This document shows positions 16,610-23,746 of a stretch of DNA of 36,175 nucleotides, piece after piece. Both the position numbers and the translations under genes were made by a program. Every line of letters starts with the position of its first letter. Within the stretch, counting starts at the first letter, position 1. The DNA is from CAYFSC01 sp964345695 (GTDB taxonomy: Bacteria > Bacteroidota > Rhodothermia > Rhodothermales > Salinibacteraceae), in the NCBI GenBank assembly GCA_964345695.1, contig CAYFSC010000005.1:1-36175 (forward strand), given 5' to 3'. The notes beneath the pieces are model-generated. The model saw only the letters and a program-made list of their open reading frames with translations, was not told the DNA's origin and ran no database searches.

Positions 16610-17992
16610 ATGAGCTCTACCCCCACTAAGTACTTCCTCCCGGAGTCGGAGCTGCCGACGCACTGGTACAACCTGAACGCGGATCTGGAGCCGCTCGGCG
16701 TCGAGATGGCGCCGGTGCTGAACCCGCAGACGCACGAGCCCGTCACGCCCGACGACCTCGCGCCCCTCTTCCCGCAGGGGCTCATCGAGCAGGAGATGGG
16801 CGCGGAGCGGCACATCCCGATCCCGGAGCCGGTGCGGGACGTCTACCGTCTCTGGCGCCCCACGCCGCTCTATCGCGCGCACCGGTGGGAAGAGGTGCTG
16901 GACACGCCTGCCAAGATCTTCTACAAGTACGAGGGCGTGAGTCCCACGGGGAGCCACAAGCCGAATACGTCGGTTCCGCAGGTGTACTACAACATGCAGG
17001 AGGGCGTGCGGCGCCTGACCACCGAAACCGGCGCCGGGCAGTGGGGCAGTGCGCTCAGCTTCGCCACGCAGATGTACGACATGGCGTGCGAGGTGTACAT
17101 GGTGCGCGTCAGCTACGAGCAGAAGCCGTATCGCCGCGTGATGATGCAGACGTGGGGGGCCACGGTAACGCCCAGTCCGAGCGAAAAGACGCAGGCGGGA
17201 CGCGACGTGCTGGCGAAGGATCCCGACACGACCGGGAGCCTCGGCATCGCCATTAGCGAGGCGGTCGAGCGCGCCGCGCAGTCCGACGACACGAAGTACG
17301 CGCTCGGCAGCGTACTCAACCACGTTCTGCTGCACCAGACGGTGATCGGGCAGGAGGTGCTGAAACAACTGGAGCAGGCCGACGCCGGGTGGCCCGACGT
17401 GCTGGTCGGCTGCACGGGCGGCGGCAGCAACTTTGCCGGATTTGTGTACCCGTTCCTGGAGCAGCACGTAGACGGGCGCACGAAGCCCCGCATCCTCGCT
17501 GTCGAACCGTCGGCGACGCCGACGCTCACGAAGGGGCGCTACACCTACGACTACGGCGACACAGGCAAGATGACGCCGATGGTGCGCATGCACACGCTGG
17601 GACACGACTTCGTGCCGCCGCCCATCCACTCTGGCGGCCTGCGCTACCACGGCATGAGCCCGCAGATCAGCGCCCTGCTGGAGGCCGGCGTCATCGAGGC
17701 GACAAGCACGCCACAGATTCCGATGTTCGAGTCGTGCGAGGAGTTTGTGCGGTGCGAAGGCATCTTGCCTGCGCCCGAGGCGGGACATGCCGTGTGGGGC
17801 GCGCGTCATGAGGCCCTCAAGTGCAAGGAGGAGGGGGCAGAGAAAACGATCGTCTTCAACCTCTGCGGCCACGGCCACTTTGACCTGAGCGCCTACGAAG
17901 ACTTCCAGGCCGGGAAGCTGGAGGACTACGCCTATCCCGAGTCGGAGATTGACGAGAGCCTGTCTGCGCTCCCGTCGGTCGAGATGGGGTGA
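16610..17992 (+). CDS. TrpB2-type tryptophan synthase beta chain (TrpB-like PLP enzyme)
   Basis: 460 residues, longer than the classical TrpB of about 400 and typical of the TrpB2 group. The PLP lysine is K117 in SPTGSHKPNTSVPQ, the catalytic Glu is in TETGAGQWGSAL, and the phosphate loop is GCTGGGSNFAGF. Family knowledge: condenses indole with serine (or phosphoserine) to tryptophan; TrpB2 enzymes act without, or with only weak need for, a TrpA partner and may salvage free indole. No trpA or other trp gene is in the window, which supports a stand-alone role. The start at 16610 gives the usual KYFLPESELPTHWYN opening. A 206-base spacer separates it from nuoG and a 143-base spacer from nadE. 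Confidence 0.94.
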   Translation: MSSTPTKYFLPESELPTHWYNLNADLEPLGVEMAPVLNPQTHEPVTPDDLAPLFPQGLIEQEMGAERHIPIPEPVRDVYRLWRPTPLYRAHRWEEVLDTPAKIFYKYEGVSPTGSHKPNTSVPQVYYNMQEGVRRLTTETGAGQWGSALSFATQMYDMACEVYMVRVSYEQKPYRRVMMQTWGATVTPSPSEKTQAGRDVLAKDPDTTGSLGIAISEAVERAAQSDDTKYALGSVLNHVLLHQTVIGQEVLKQLEQADAGWPDVLVGCTGGGSNFAGFVYPFLEQHVDGRTKPRILAVEPSATPTLTKGRYTYDYGDTGKMTPMVRMHTLGHDFVPPPIHSGGLRYHGMSPQISALLEAGVIEATSTPQIPMFESCEEFVRCEGILPAPEAGHAVWGARHEALKCKEEGAEKTIVFNLCGHGHFDLSAYEDFQAGKLEDYAYPESEIDESLSALPSVEMG

Positions 17993-18024
17993 GGCCGTTC
18001 TGGAGAGCGTGTTGCAGGTGAGGA

Positions 18025-18067
18025 GTCGGGCGCTCAATCAGAAATCCGAAGCCCGACGCTCGGCTTC
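18025..18067. promoter_or_regulatory. Overlapping alternative hairpins upstream of nadE
   Basis: GTCGGGC (18025-18031) can pair with GCCCGAC (18051-18057). The overlapping GAAGCC (18048-18053) can instead pair with GGCTTC (18062-18067). The two stems share bases 18051-18053 and so exclude each other. They lie 33 bases after the trpB2 stop and about 70 bases before the nadE start. This may be a terminator/antiterminator or a degenerate repeat. Confidence 0.35.
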
Positions 18068-18135
18068 CGAAACCAAGCGACGCGCCGAACGTGTCGCACG
18101 TGCTTGATCCTTTCACTCGTTGCTCCGATGCACGG

Positions 18136-19839
18136 ATGAAAATTGCTCTCGCTCAGATTAACCCGACGGTCGGTGATCTCGACGGCAATCGGCAGAAGAT
18201 CATCGACTTTGCCCGCCGAGCGCACCAGCGCGGGGCCGACCTCGCCGTTTTCCCGGAGCTGTCTGTGACGGGCTATCCGCCGCAGGATCTGCTGGAAAAT
18301 CCATTCTTCGTCGAGGCCGTCCAGCGCGCCGTCACGCACATCGCCCGCCACGTGCCGCCGGAGCTCGGCATTCTCATCGGTGCGCCGGTGCCCAACGACG
18401 AGACCGTGGGCAACCACCTCTTTAACGCCGCGCTGCTCTACGAGAACGGTGAGCGGCAGGCCGAAGTGCACAAGACCCTGCTGCCTACTTACGACATCTT
18501 CGACGAGCACCGCTACTTTGAACCGGCCGAAGAGCGCCGGGTCATCGAGTGGCGCGGTCTACGTATCGGCCTGCACGTGTGCGAAGACATGTGGAACGTG
18601 CAACAGCAAGCCGTGCACCATCTGTACGAGACCGACCCGGTGTGCGAGCTGGCCGAACAGGGTGTAGACCTGTTTCTGAACATCAGTGCCTCGCCGTTCT
18701 CCATCGGCAAGCATCACGTGCGCAACGAGCTCGTCGAGAGCATCTGCGAAAAGCATGAGCGGCCGTTTCTGCTCTGCAACCAAGTGGGGGCCAACACGGA
18801 AATCATTTTTGACGGGGACAGCCGCATCCACGCCGCCGACGGGACGCGCCTGGACTGTGCGTCTTCGTTCGAGGAGGACCTGCTGTTCTGGGACACCGAC
18901 GCCGAGGGTGCTCCCTGCACGATGCAGCGCGACGACGTGGCTGATCTGCACGATGCACTTACGCTGGGCATCCGGGACTACTTCGAGAAGACCGGCATCT
19001 TCAACAAAGCCCTCGTGGGGCTCTCCGGAGGCATCGACTCGGCCGTGACCTGTGCGCTCGCCACGAATGCCCTCGGCGCGGAGCGGGTTGTCGGAGTCAC
19101 GATGCCGTCCGAGATTTCGTCGGAGGGCTCGGTAACCGACTCGGAGGCGCTGGCACAGAATCTGGGGATTGAGTTCAAGGAGATCCCCATCAAGCAGGCG
19201 GTCGACGCCTTCGAGACCATGCTTGCTCCACATTTCGCGGAAACGGAACCGGGTGTTGCGGAGGAGAACATCCAGTCGCGGGCGCGGGGCGTGACGCTGA
19301 TGGCGTTGTCGAACAAGTTCGGTCACCTGCTGCTGTCGACGGGCAACAAGAGCGAGATGGCGGTCGGTTATGTGACGCTGTACGGCGACACGAACGGCGG
19401 TGTGGCCGTTCTTTCGGACGTGCTCAAGACCCGCGTCTACGAGCTGGCCCGCCACATCAACGAGCGTGCGGGGCGGGCGGTTATCCCCCAGAACACGATC
19501 GACAAGCCCCCCTCGGCCGAGCTACGCGAGGATCAGCAAGACACCGATTCGCTGCCGCCGTACGCCGTCCTCGATCCTGTTCTGAAGCGGTATATCGAGG
19601 AGAAGAAAGAGCTGGACACCATCGTCGAGGAAACCGGTGCCGACGAGGCGCTCGTGCGTGAGGTACTTCGCATGGTCGACCGGAACGAATACAAGCGCCG
19701 CCAGGCGCCGCCGGGACTCCGCGTCAGCGACAAGGCCTTTGGGATGGGGCGGCGCATGCCCATCGTCATGCGGTGGAACCGGTCGGCCGTAGAGGAAATG
19801 AGTCGCGTCCGAAGCACGCAGACCGTTGCCCCCGAATGA
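18136..19839 (+). CDS. nadE: Glutamine-dependent NAD(+) synthetase
   Basis: 567 residues from the ATG at 18136, which gives the canonical MKIALAQINPTVGD start; an in-frame ATG at 18091 would add 15 residues. The N-terminal nitrilase-type glutaminase has the Glu-Lys-Cys triad E41 (VFPELSVTGYPP), K113 (HKTLLPTYD) and C149 (LHVCEDMWN). The C-terminal synthetase domain has the pyrophosphate loop LSGGIDS at 296-302 and the later STGNKSEMAVGY segment. Family knowledge: last step of NAD synthesis, amidation of deamido-NAD with ATP, using ammonia channelled from glutamine. The two-domain length is standard for this class. It is followed after 87 bases by ruvA. Confidence 0.97.
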   Translation: MKIALAQINPTVGDLDGNRQKIIDFARRAHQRGADLAVFPELSVTGYPPQDLLENPFFVEAVQRAVTHIARHVPPELGILIGAPVPNDETVGNHLFNAALLYENGERQAEVHKTLLPTYDIFDEHRYFEPAEERRVIEWRGLRIGLHVCEDMWNVQQQAVHHLYETDPVCELAEQGVDLFLNISASPFSIGKHHVRNELVESICEKHERPFLLCNQVGANTEIIFDGDSRIHAADGTRLDCASSFEEDLLFWDTDAEGAPCTMQRDDVADLHDALTLGIRDYFEKTGIFNKALVGLSGGIDSAVTCALATNALGAERVVGVTMPSEISSEGSVTDSEALAQNLGIEFKEIPIKQAVDAFETMLAPHFAETEPGVAEENIQSRARGVTLMALSNKFGHLLLSTGNKSEMAVGYVTLYGDTNGGVAVLSDVLKTRVYELARHINERAGRAVIPQNTIDKPPSAELREDQQDTDSLPPYAVLDPVLKRYIEEKKELDTIVEETGADEALVREVLRMVDRNEYKRRQAPPGLRVSDKAFGMGRRMPIVMRWNRSAVEEMSRVRSTQTVAPE

Positions 19840-19926
19840 TCCCCTCGTAGGGACTCGTGGAGAGGCCCGTCTGCGCGTCCTCTATTCTTCCCGCACACGC
19901 CATCCCGTAACCTCCCCGCGCGATTG

Positions 19927-20532
19927 ATGATTGCCTACATCAACGGCGAGCTCGCCAAGAAGGGCACCGACACGGTGATTGTTGACGTCAACGGCATCGG
20001 ATATCGAGTGCACATCCCGACCTCGACGTACGAGCGGCTGCCGGAAACCGGCAAGTCGGTCACGCTGCACACCTACCACTATCTGCGGGAAGACAAGGAG
20101 GCGCTTTACGGGTTTGCCAGCACGGCCGAGCGAGCCGTGTTCGAGACGATGCTAAACGTGTCGCGCGTGGGGCCGAAGCTGGCGCTGTCGGCGCTCTCGG
20201 CCATGACCCCGACGGAGCTGCGTGATCACGTCATGGACGGCGATACGAGTCGGCTTACGGAGATATCGGGCGTGGGAACAAAGACCGCTGACCGGCTTGT
20301 GGTCGAGCTGCGCGACCGCCTGACCGACCTGGACGTGTTCGAAGGCAGCGCCCCGCTGAGCGGCGGTTCGAAGGCCCGCGCGGAAGCCCGGAAAGATGCG
20401 CTCAAAGCCCTCACCGAGATGGGCATGAGCCAGGCCGACGCCGAGCGGGCCATCCGCCGGGTGCTGCGGTCGGACGCCGGCATCCAGTCTGCCGATGAAC
20501 TCGTGCGCCGTGTCTTTGCCCAGAAGGATTGA
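19927..20532 (+). CDS. ruvA: Holliday junction branch migration protein RuvA
   Basis: 201 residues from the ATG at 19927 (MIAYINGELAKKG); the TTG three bases upstream is a less likely start. The N-terminal OB fold (about 1-62) is followed by the two helix-hairpin-helix motifs NVSRVGPKLALSALS and EISGVGTKTADRLV (about 75-122), a flexible acidic linker, and the C-terminal three-helix domain that contacts RuvB (ALTEMGMSQADAERAIRRVL). Family knowledge: tetramer that binds four-way junctions and loads the RuvB motor. ruvB and ruvC are not adjacent. An unassigned 348-base stretch follows. Confidence 0.97.
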   Translation: MIAYINGELAKKGTDTVIVDVNGIGYRVHIPTSTYERLPETGKSVTLHTYHYLREDKEALYGFASTAERAVFETMLNVSRVGPKLALSALSAMTPTELRDHVMDGDTSRLTEISGVGTKTADRLVVELRDRLTDLDVFEGSAPLSGGSKARAEARKDALKALTEMGMSQADAERAIRRVLRSDAGIQSADELVRRVFAQKD

Positions 20533-20993
20533 GAGTCTGTCTGGCGGATGGTCCCGGGCCGGCGACCTCGCGAGTCTCGTGCGGAGCAGCTCCTGCGCTT
20601 GCCCTTGTTCTGCAGGAGGACCTGGGCCTCCCGGTCACCACCGACAGCGGCCGGCACGTGTTGGAGCGTCGTTTCCCCGCATCGCCCGCTGCGTGTGCTC
20701 GGCTGGGCCTCGTCCGTCGCATCGCTCGCGCCGACATCGAGGCCATCCACCACCCAGGCTCTGAAGTCCTTTTCTGGAAGACGGAGGGCATCATCCATTT
20801 TCCACACGCAGGTGCTTCCATCTGCAGATGTCGGTTCGTAGGCTATTTCCACGGCCTCTTTCGACCGGAACCGGTGCCCCATGTCCGACGATCTCCGTCT
20901 GTTTGCCCTCAGCGAAAGCCGAGCCTTCGGCCAGTCTGTCGCAGATGCCCTCAGCCAGCCACTGCAAGAGCACATCGAGCGCGACTTTCATGA
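20529..20993 (+). CDS. Doubtful ORF in the ruvA-prs spacer
   Basis: The 348 bases between ruvA and the PRPP synthetase gene hold an open frame of 154 codons. It has no ATG; the only upstream start is a TTG overlapping the ruvA stop. The first 110 codons have a coding-like preference for G or C in third position and a reasonable mixed composition (PALALVLQEDLGLP, SEVLFWKTEGIIHFP). The frame then overlaps the first 113 bases of the next gene, where the translation turns Arg/Pro-rich as expected of a shadow. A short gene ending by frameshift, a decayed gene and chance are all possible. No family is recognised. Confidence 0.22.
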   Translation: MRVCLADGPGPATSRVSCGAAPALALVLQEDLGLPVTTDSGRHVLERRFPASPAACARLGLVRRIARADIEAIHHPGSEVLFWKTEGIIHFPHAGASICRCRFVGYFHGLFRPEPVPHVRRSPSVCPQRKPSLRPVCRRCPQPATARAHRARLS

Positions 20994-21876
20994 CGGCGAG
21001 CACAAGACGCGTCCGGCCGTTAACGTGCGCGGGCGGGATGTCTACGTCATTCAGTCGCTGTACGGCGACGACGAGCGCAGCGTGAACGACAAGCTGTGTC
21101 GGCTGCTGTTCTTCCTGGGGGCGCTTCGCGATGCCGCGGCGGCCCGCATCACGGCCGTGGTGCCGTACCTCTGCTACCAGCGCAAAGACCGCAAGACGCA
21201 GCCCCGCGACCCGGTCACGACCCGCTACCTGGCCGGGCTCCTCGAATCAGTCGGCATCGATCGCGTGCTGGCCATGGACGTGCACAACCTTGCGGCCTTT
21301 CAGAACGCCTTTCGGTGTCGCAACGACCACCTGGAGGCGCGGCCCCTGTTCATCGACCACCTGCGGACGCGGATCGGGGATGCGGACGTCGTAGCGCTGT
21401 CGCCCGACGAGGGCGGCATGAAGCGCGTGAACCGGTTTGCCGAGGGGCTGCGCGCCGAGCTTGACCGCCAGGTGCCCACGGCTTTCGTCGAAAAGCTCCG
21501 CGCCGAAGACCGCGTGACGGGCGGTACGCTCGTCGGAGATGTGGAAGGTCGGGTCGTCATCATTATCGACGACCTCATTGGTACGGGCACCACCATCAAG
21601 CAGGCCGTGGAGGCCTGTGAAGAAAAGGGCGCCCGTGCCATCTACGCTGCCGCGACCCACGGCGTGTTCGTGGGCGATGCCGCCCAGAAAATTGCGACGC
21701 CCGCGCTCAGGTCCCTGCTGGTGACCAACACGGTTCCACCGTTTCGGCTCGCCGGGACAGAGGCGTTCGAGAAGGTAACGGTATGCGACGCGGCCCCCCG
21801 CTTCGCGAAGGCGATCCGGGCGATCCACGAGGGCGGGTCGGTCACGAGCCTGAATGAAATGACGGGCGCAGGGTAG
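20881..21876 (+). CDS. Ribose-phosphate pyrophosphokinase (PRPP synthetase) family protein
   Basis: 331 residues from the ATG at 20881. It has the two-domain phosphoribosyltransferase-like architecture. The ATP-binding flexible-loop region is YQRKDRKTQPRDPVTTRYLA, followed by RVLAMDVHNLAAFQNAF. The metal-binding region SPDEGGMKR is present, and the PRPP loop reads VVIIIDDLIGTGTT (about 225-238). Family knowledge: forms PRPP from ribose 5-phosphate and ATP for nucleotide, His, Trp and NAD synthesis. The loop sequences differ from the bacterial class I consensus (for example IDDLIGTG instead of VDDMIDTG). It may therefore be a divergent second copy with altered regulation or substrate. It is the last plus-strand gene before a convergent junction of 33 bases with the PAS gene. 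Confidence 0.85.
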   Translation: MSDDLRLFALSESRAFGQSVADALSQPLQEHIERDFHDGEHKTRPAVNVRGRDVYVIQSLYGDDERSVNDKLCRLLFFLGALRDAAAARITAVVPYLCYQRKDRKTQPRDPVTTRYLAGLLESVGIDRVLAMDVHNLAAFQNAFRCRNDHLEARPLFIDHLRTRIGDADVVALSPDEGGMKRVNRFAEGLRAELDRQVPTAFVEKLRAEDRVTGGTLVGDVEGRVVIIIDDLIGTGTTIKQAVEACEEKGARAIYAAATHGVFVGDAAQKIATPALRSLLVTNTVPPFRLAGTEAFEKVTVCDAAPRFAKAIRAIHEGGSVTSLNEMTGAG

Positions 21877-21909
21877 CACAGCAACGGCCGCAGGCGGCAC
21901 CGACCGTCG

Positions 21910-22365
21910 TTACACGCGCCGCAATCGAACGACGGCGGTGTTTCCCTCGTCCGGATGTGGGTGCACCATGGCTCGAAACCAGCGCCACCGTCCGGTGCCT
22001 GTCCGGAGACGCAGCAGCCACGACACCTTGCGCTTGTGCCGGCGGAGCACCTGGGCCAGGTCCTGCATAACGCGCCGCAGATTGCGCCCGTGCACGTGGG
22101 TGAAGAAGCAGGGGTCGAACGGCTGGTCGGACCTGTATTCCAGCAGGCGACGAGTGGCGTTCGTCACACGACGAATGGTTCCCTCGTCATCAACAAACAG
22201 AAAAGGAAAGGGAGCGTCGTCGAGGTCTCGGAAGCGCTTCCGAAAGCTGTCCGAAAAAATAGGGTCCGACGCCTGAGTATGAGGAGAAGCAGGCATCCGC
22301 TCTTGCAGAGTCATAGGCTTCAGGAGATGAAATGGAACCGACTGGTCAACGATACCGGAATGCAT
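21910..22365 (-). CDS. Small single-domain PAS protein
   Basis: 151 residues from the ATG at 22365; a later ATG (MTLQERMPAS) is an alternative start. The frame is open further upstream, but that part is Arg/Ala-rich and overlaps the neighbouring gene. Residues about 48-150 fit a PAS fold: PFPFLFVDDEGTIRRV, NATRRLLEY, VHGRNLRRVMQDL, and a final strand pair RWRWFRAMVHPHPDEG and TAVVRLRRV. The input of PAS domains is a small ligand, redox state or a protein partner. No kinase, GGDEF or DNA-binding output follows, so it must act through another protein or is a remnant. It lies 104 bases downstream of the permease gene on the same strand. Confidence 0.75.
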   Translation of the reverse strand: MHSGIVDQSVPFHLLKPMTLQERMPASPHTQASDPIFSDSFRKRFRDLDDAPFPFLFVDDEGTIRRVTNATRRLLEYRSDQPFDPCFFTHVHGRNLRRVMQDLAQVLRRHKRKVSWLLRLRTGTGRWRWFRAMVHPHPDEGNTAVVRLRRV

Positions 22366-22469
22366 GTTCACAATTCTTATACGCAAGTCAGTGGGGCTGG
22401 ATCCGCGGTTTTTAGGACATGTGGGGCCAGAGAGGATCGTCGGATCCGGCTGCATCAATCCAGAGACGG

Positions 22470-23522
22470 CTATTGTCCGAGCACGTGCACCGACTCGCCG
22501 AGGACGTCTTCCACGTATAGCATCTGCAAGAGCACGATTACGGTGACAGCGAGGGGGGTGGCCAAGAACACGCCGGTGGCACCGGCAAGCACGCCCATCG
22601 CAATCTGGGCGGTGATCAGAATGACGGGGGGCAGCGACACGGCCCGAAGCTGCACGAGGGGGGTAATGAGGTAGCTCTCCAACGTTTGTACGAGGGTGTA
22701 GACGATCAGCACGTAGAGCACTTTCGTTGCGCTCACCAGCAGAGCGACCAAGAGGGCTGGAATCATCGACAGCAGTGGCCCCACATAGGGCACGAAGGCC
22801 AGCAGGGCGGCAACAAGACCGAGAGCGAGCGGCGAGGGAACGCCCGCAATCCAGAGGCCGGTGCCCGTAAGCACGCCGACCACAGCCATCATGGTGAGGC
22901 GTCCCACCATCCACCAGCGAAGGGCGTGCGCGACGGCGTCGAGGATTTCCTGGGCGCGACGCCGCCGCTTCTCGGGAACGAGGTACAGAATGCCCGACAC
23001 GTACGGCTGCGGAGTTGCAGCTCCGTAGATGCCAATGAAGAGGATGATGAAGCCGTTCGTCAGGTAGCCCAACGTGGCCGAAAATGCCCCCGTGACGCCT
23101 CCAACCACGTCACCGGGAGCCGGCGTGAGACGGTCGATAAGGTCGGTGTCCTGAGACAGGCGCTGGGCCCACTCCTGCTCGACCAACTGCGCGCGGAGCC
23201 GCGAAACAGCATCAGGAAGCTGCGCGACGAGATCGTTGATCTGCCCCGACAGATCGGGGCCCACCGTCATGGCGATGCCCACGCCCAACAAGGCGACTCC
23301 GAACGTCACCACCGTCAGCCCGCTGGGGCGAGAGAGGGGCGTGCGTCTGCGCAACTCTTTCGCGCCGCCGCCCAGGAACAGGGCCACCAGCACCCCGGCG
23401 AAAACGACCAGCAGGACACGTGCGAGGACAAGGAACAGGTAGATCAAGGCCACCAGCGCGATCACGATCGAGGTGGCAATCAAGACGCGCTGTGCAAACC
23501 ACCACGAATTGGCAGGGCTCAT
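22470..23522 (-). CDS. AI-2E family (PerM-type) permease
   Basis: 350 residues. About eight transmembrane helices in the family arrangement are visible: a helix pair at 10-50, a third near 70-88, an amphipathic periplasmic stretch (DQINDLVAQLPDAVSRL-like, about 90-130), then helices from about 145 on. The conserved C-terminal region includes AFVPYVGPLLSMIPALLVAL and VFLATPLAVTVIVLLQ. Family knowledge: the family takes its name from autoinducer-2 export by TqsA, but other members move sodium, lipids or unknown solutes, so AI-2 transport should not be assumed. The start ATG at 23522 precedes the first helix. The 224-base spacer upstream holds CATGTAAC (reading the minus strand) at 23623-23630 and no ORF I would support. 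Confidence 0.92.
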   Translation of the reverse strand: MSPANSWWFAQRVLIATSIVIALVALIYLFLVLARVLLVVFAGVLVALFLGGGAKELRRRTPLSRPSGLTVVTFGVALLGVGIAMTVGPDLSGQINDLVAQLPDAVSRLRAQLVEQEWAQRLSQDTDLIDRLTPAPGDVVGGVTGAFSATLGYLTNGFIILFIGIYGAATPQPYVSGILYLVPEKRRRRAQEILDAVAHALRWWMVGRLTMMAVVGVLTGTGLWIAGVPSPLALGLVAALLAFVPYVGPLLSMIPALLVALLVSATKVLYVLIVYTLVQTLESYLITPLVQLRAVSLPPVILITAQIAMGVLAGATGVFLATPLAVTVIVLLQMLYVEDVLGESVHVLGQ

Positions 23523-23746
23523 GCGGCAAACGGGGTTCTTCGGATAGAATGGAGTTCAATGTACGCACCCCATCGGCAGCGTTCACTCTGAAGGACGGAA
23601 GCCACAAGCCGTTCACCGATGCGTTACATGAAGAAGACCGCACCTGAAGGGGGCCGCAGGACACGGGTCGGGGGATCCTCCCCGCAACGGTGACTGTCCA
23701 CGGGTCCGAGCCACGTACGGGGCGCACGCACGACAGCTGGGAAGCG

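Noticed and set aside
16401..19848. Shared TGATCCCCTCG at the stops of nuoG and nadE
   Set aside because: A single 11-base match with different flanks and no further copies seen; probably chance.
22366..22914. Upstream extension of the PAS protein to 334 residues
   Set aside because: The extra region overlaps the permease gene on the same strand in another frame and its translation is Arg/Ala/Gly-biased.
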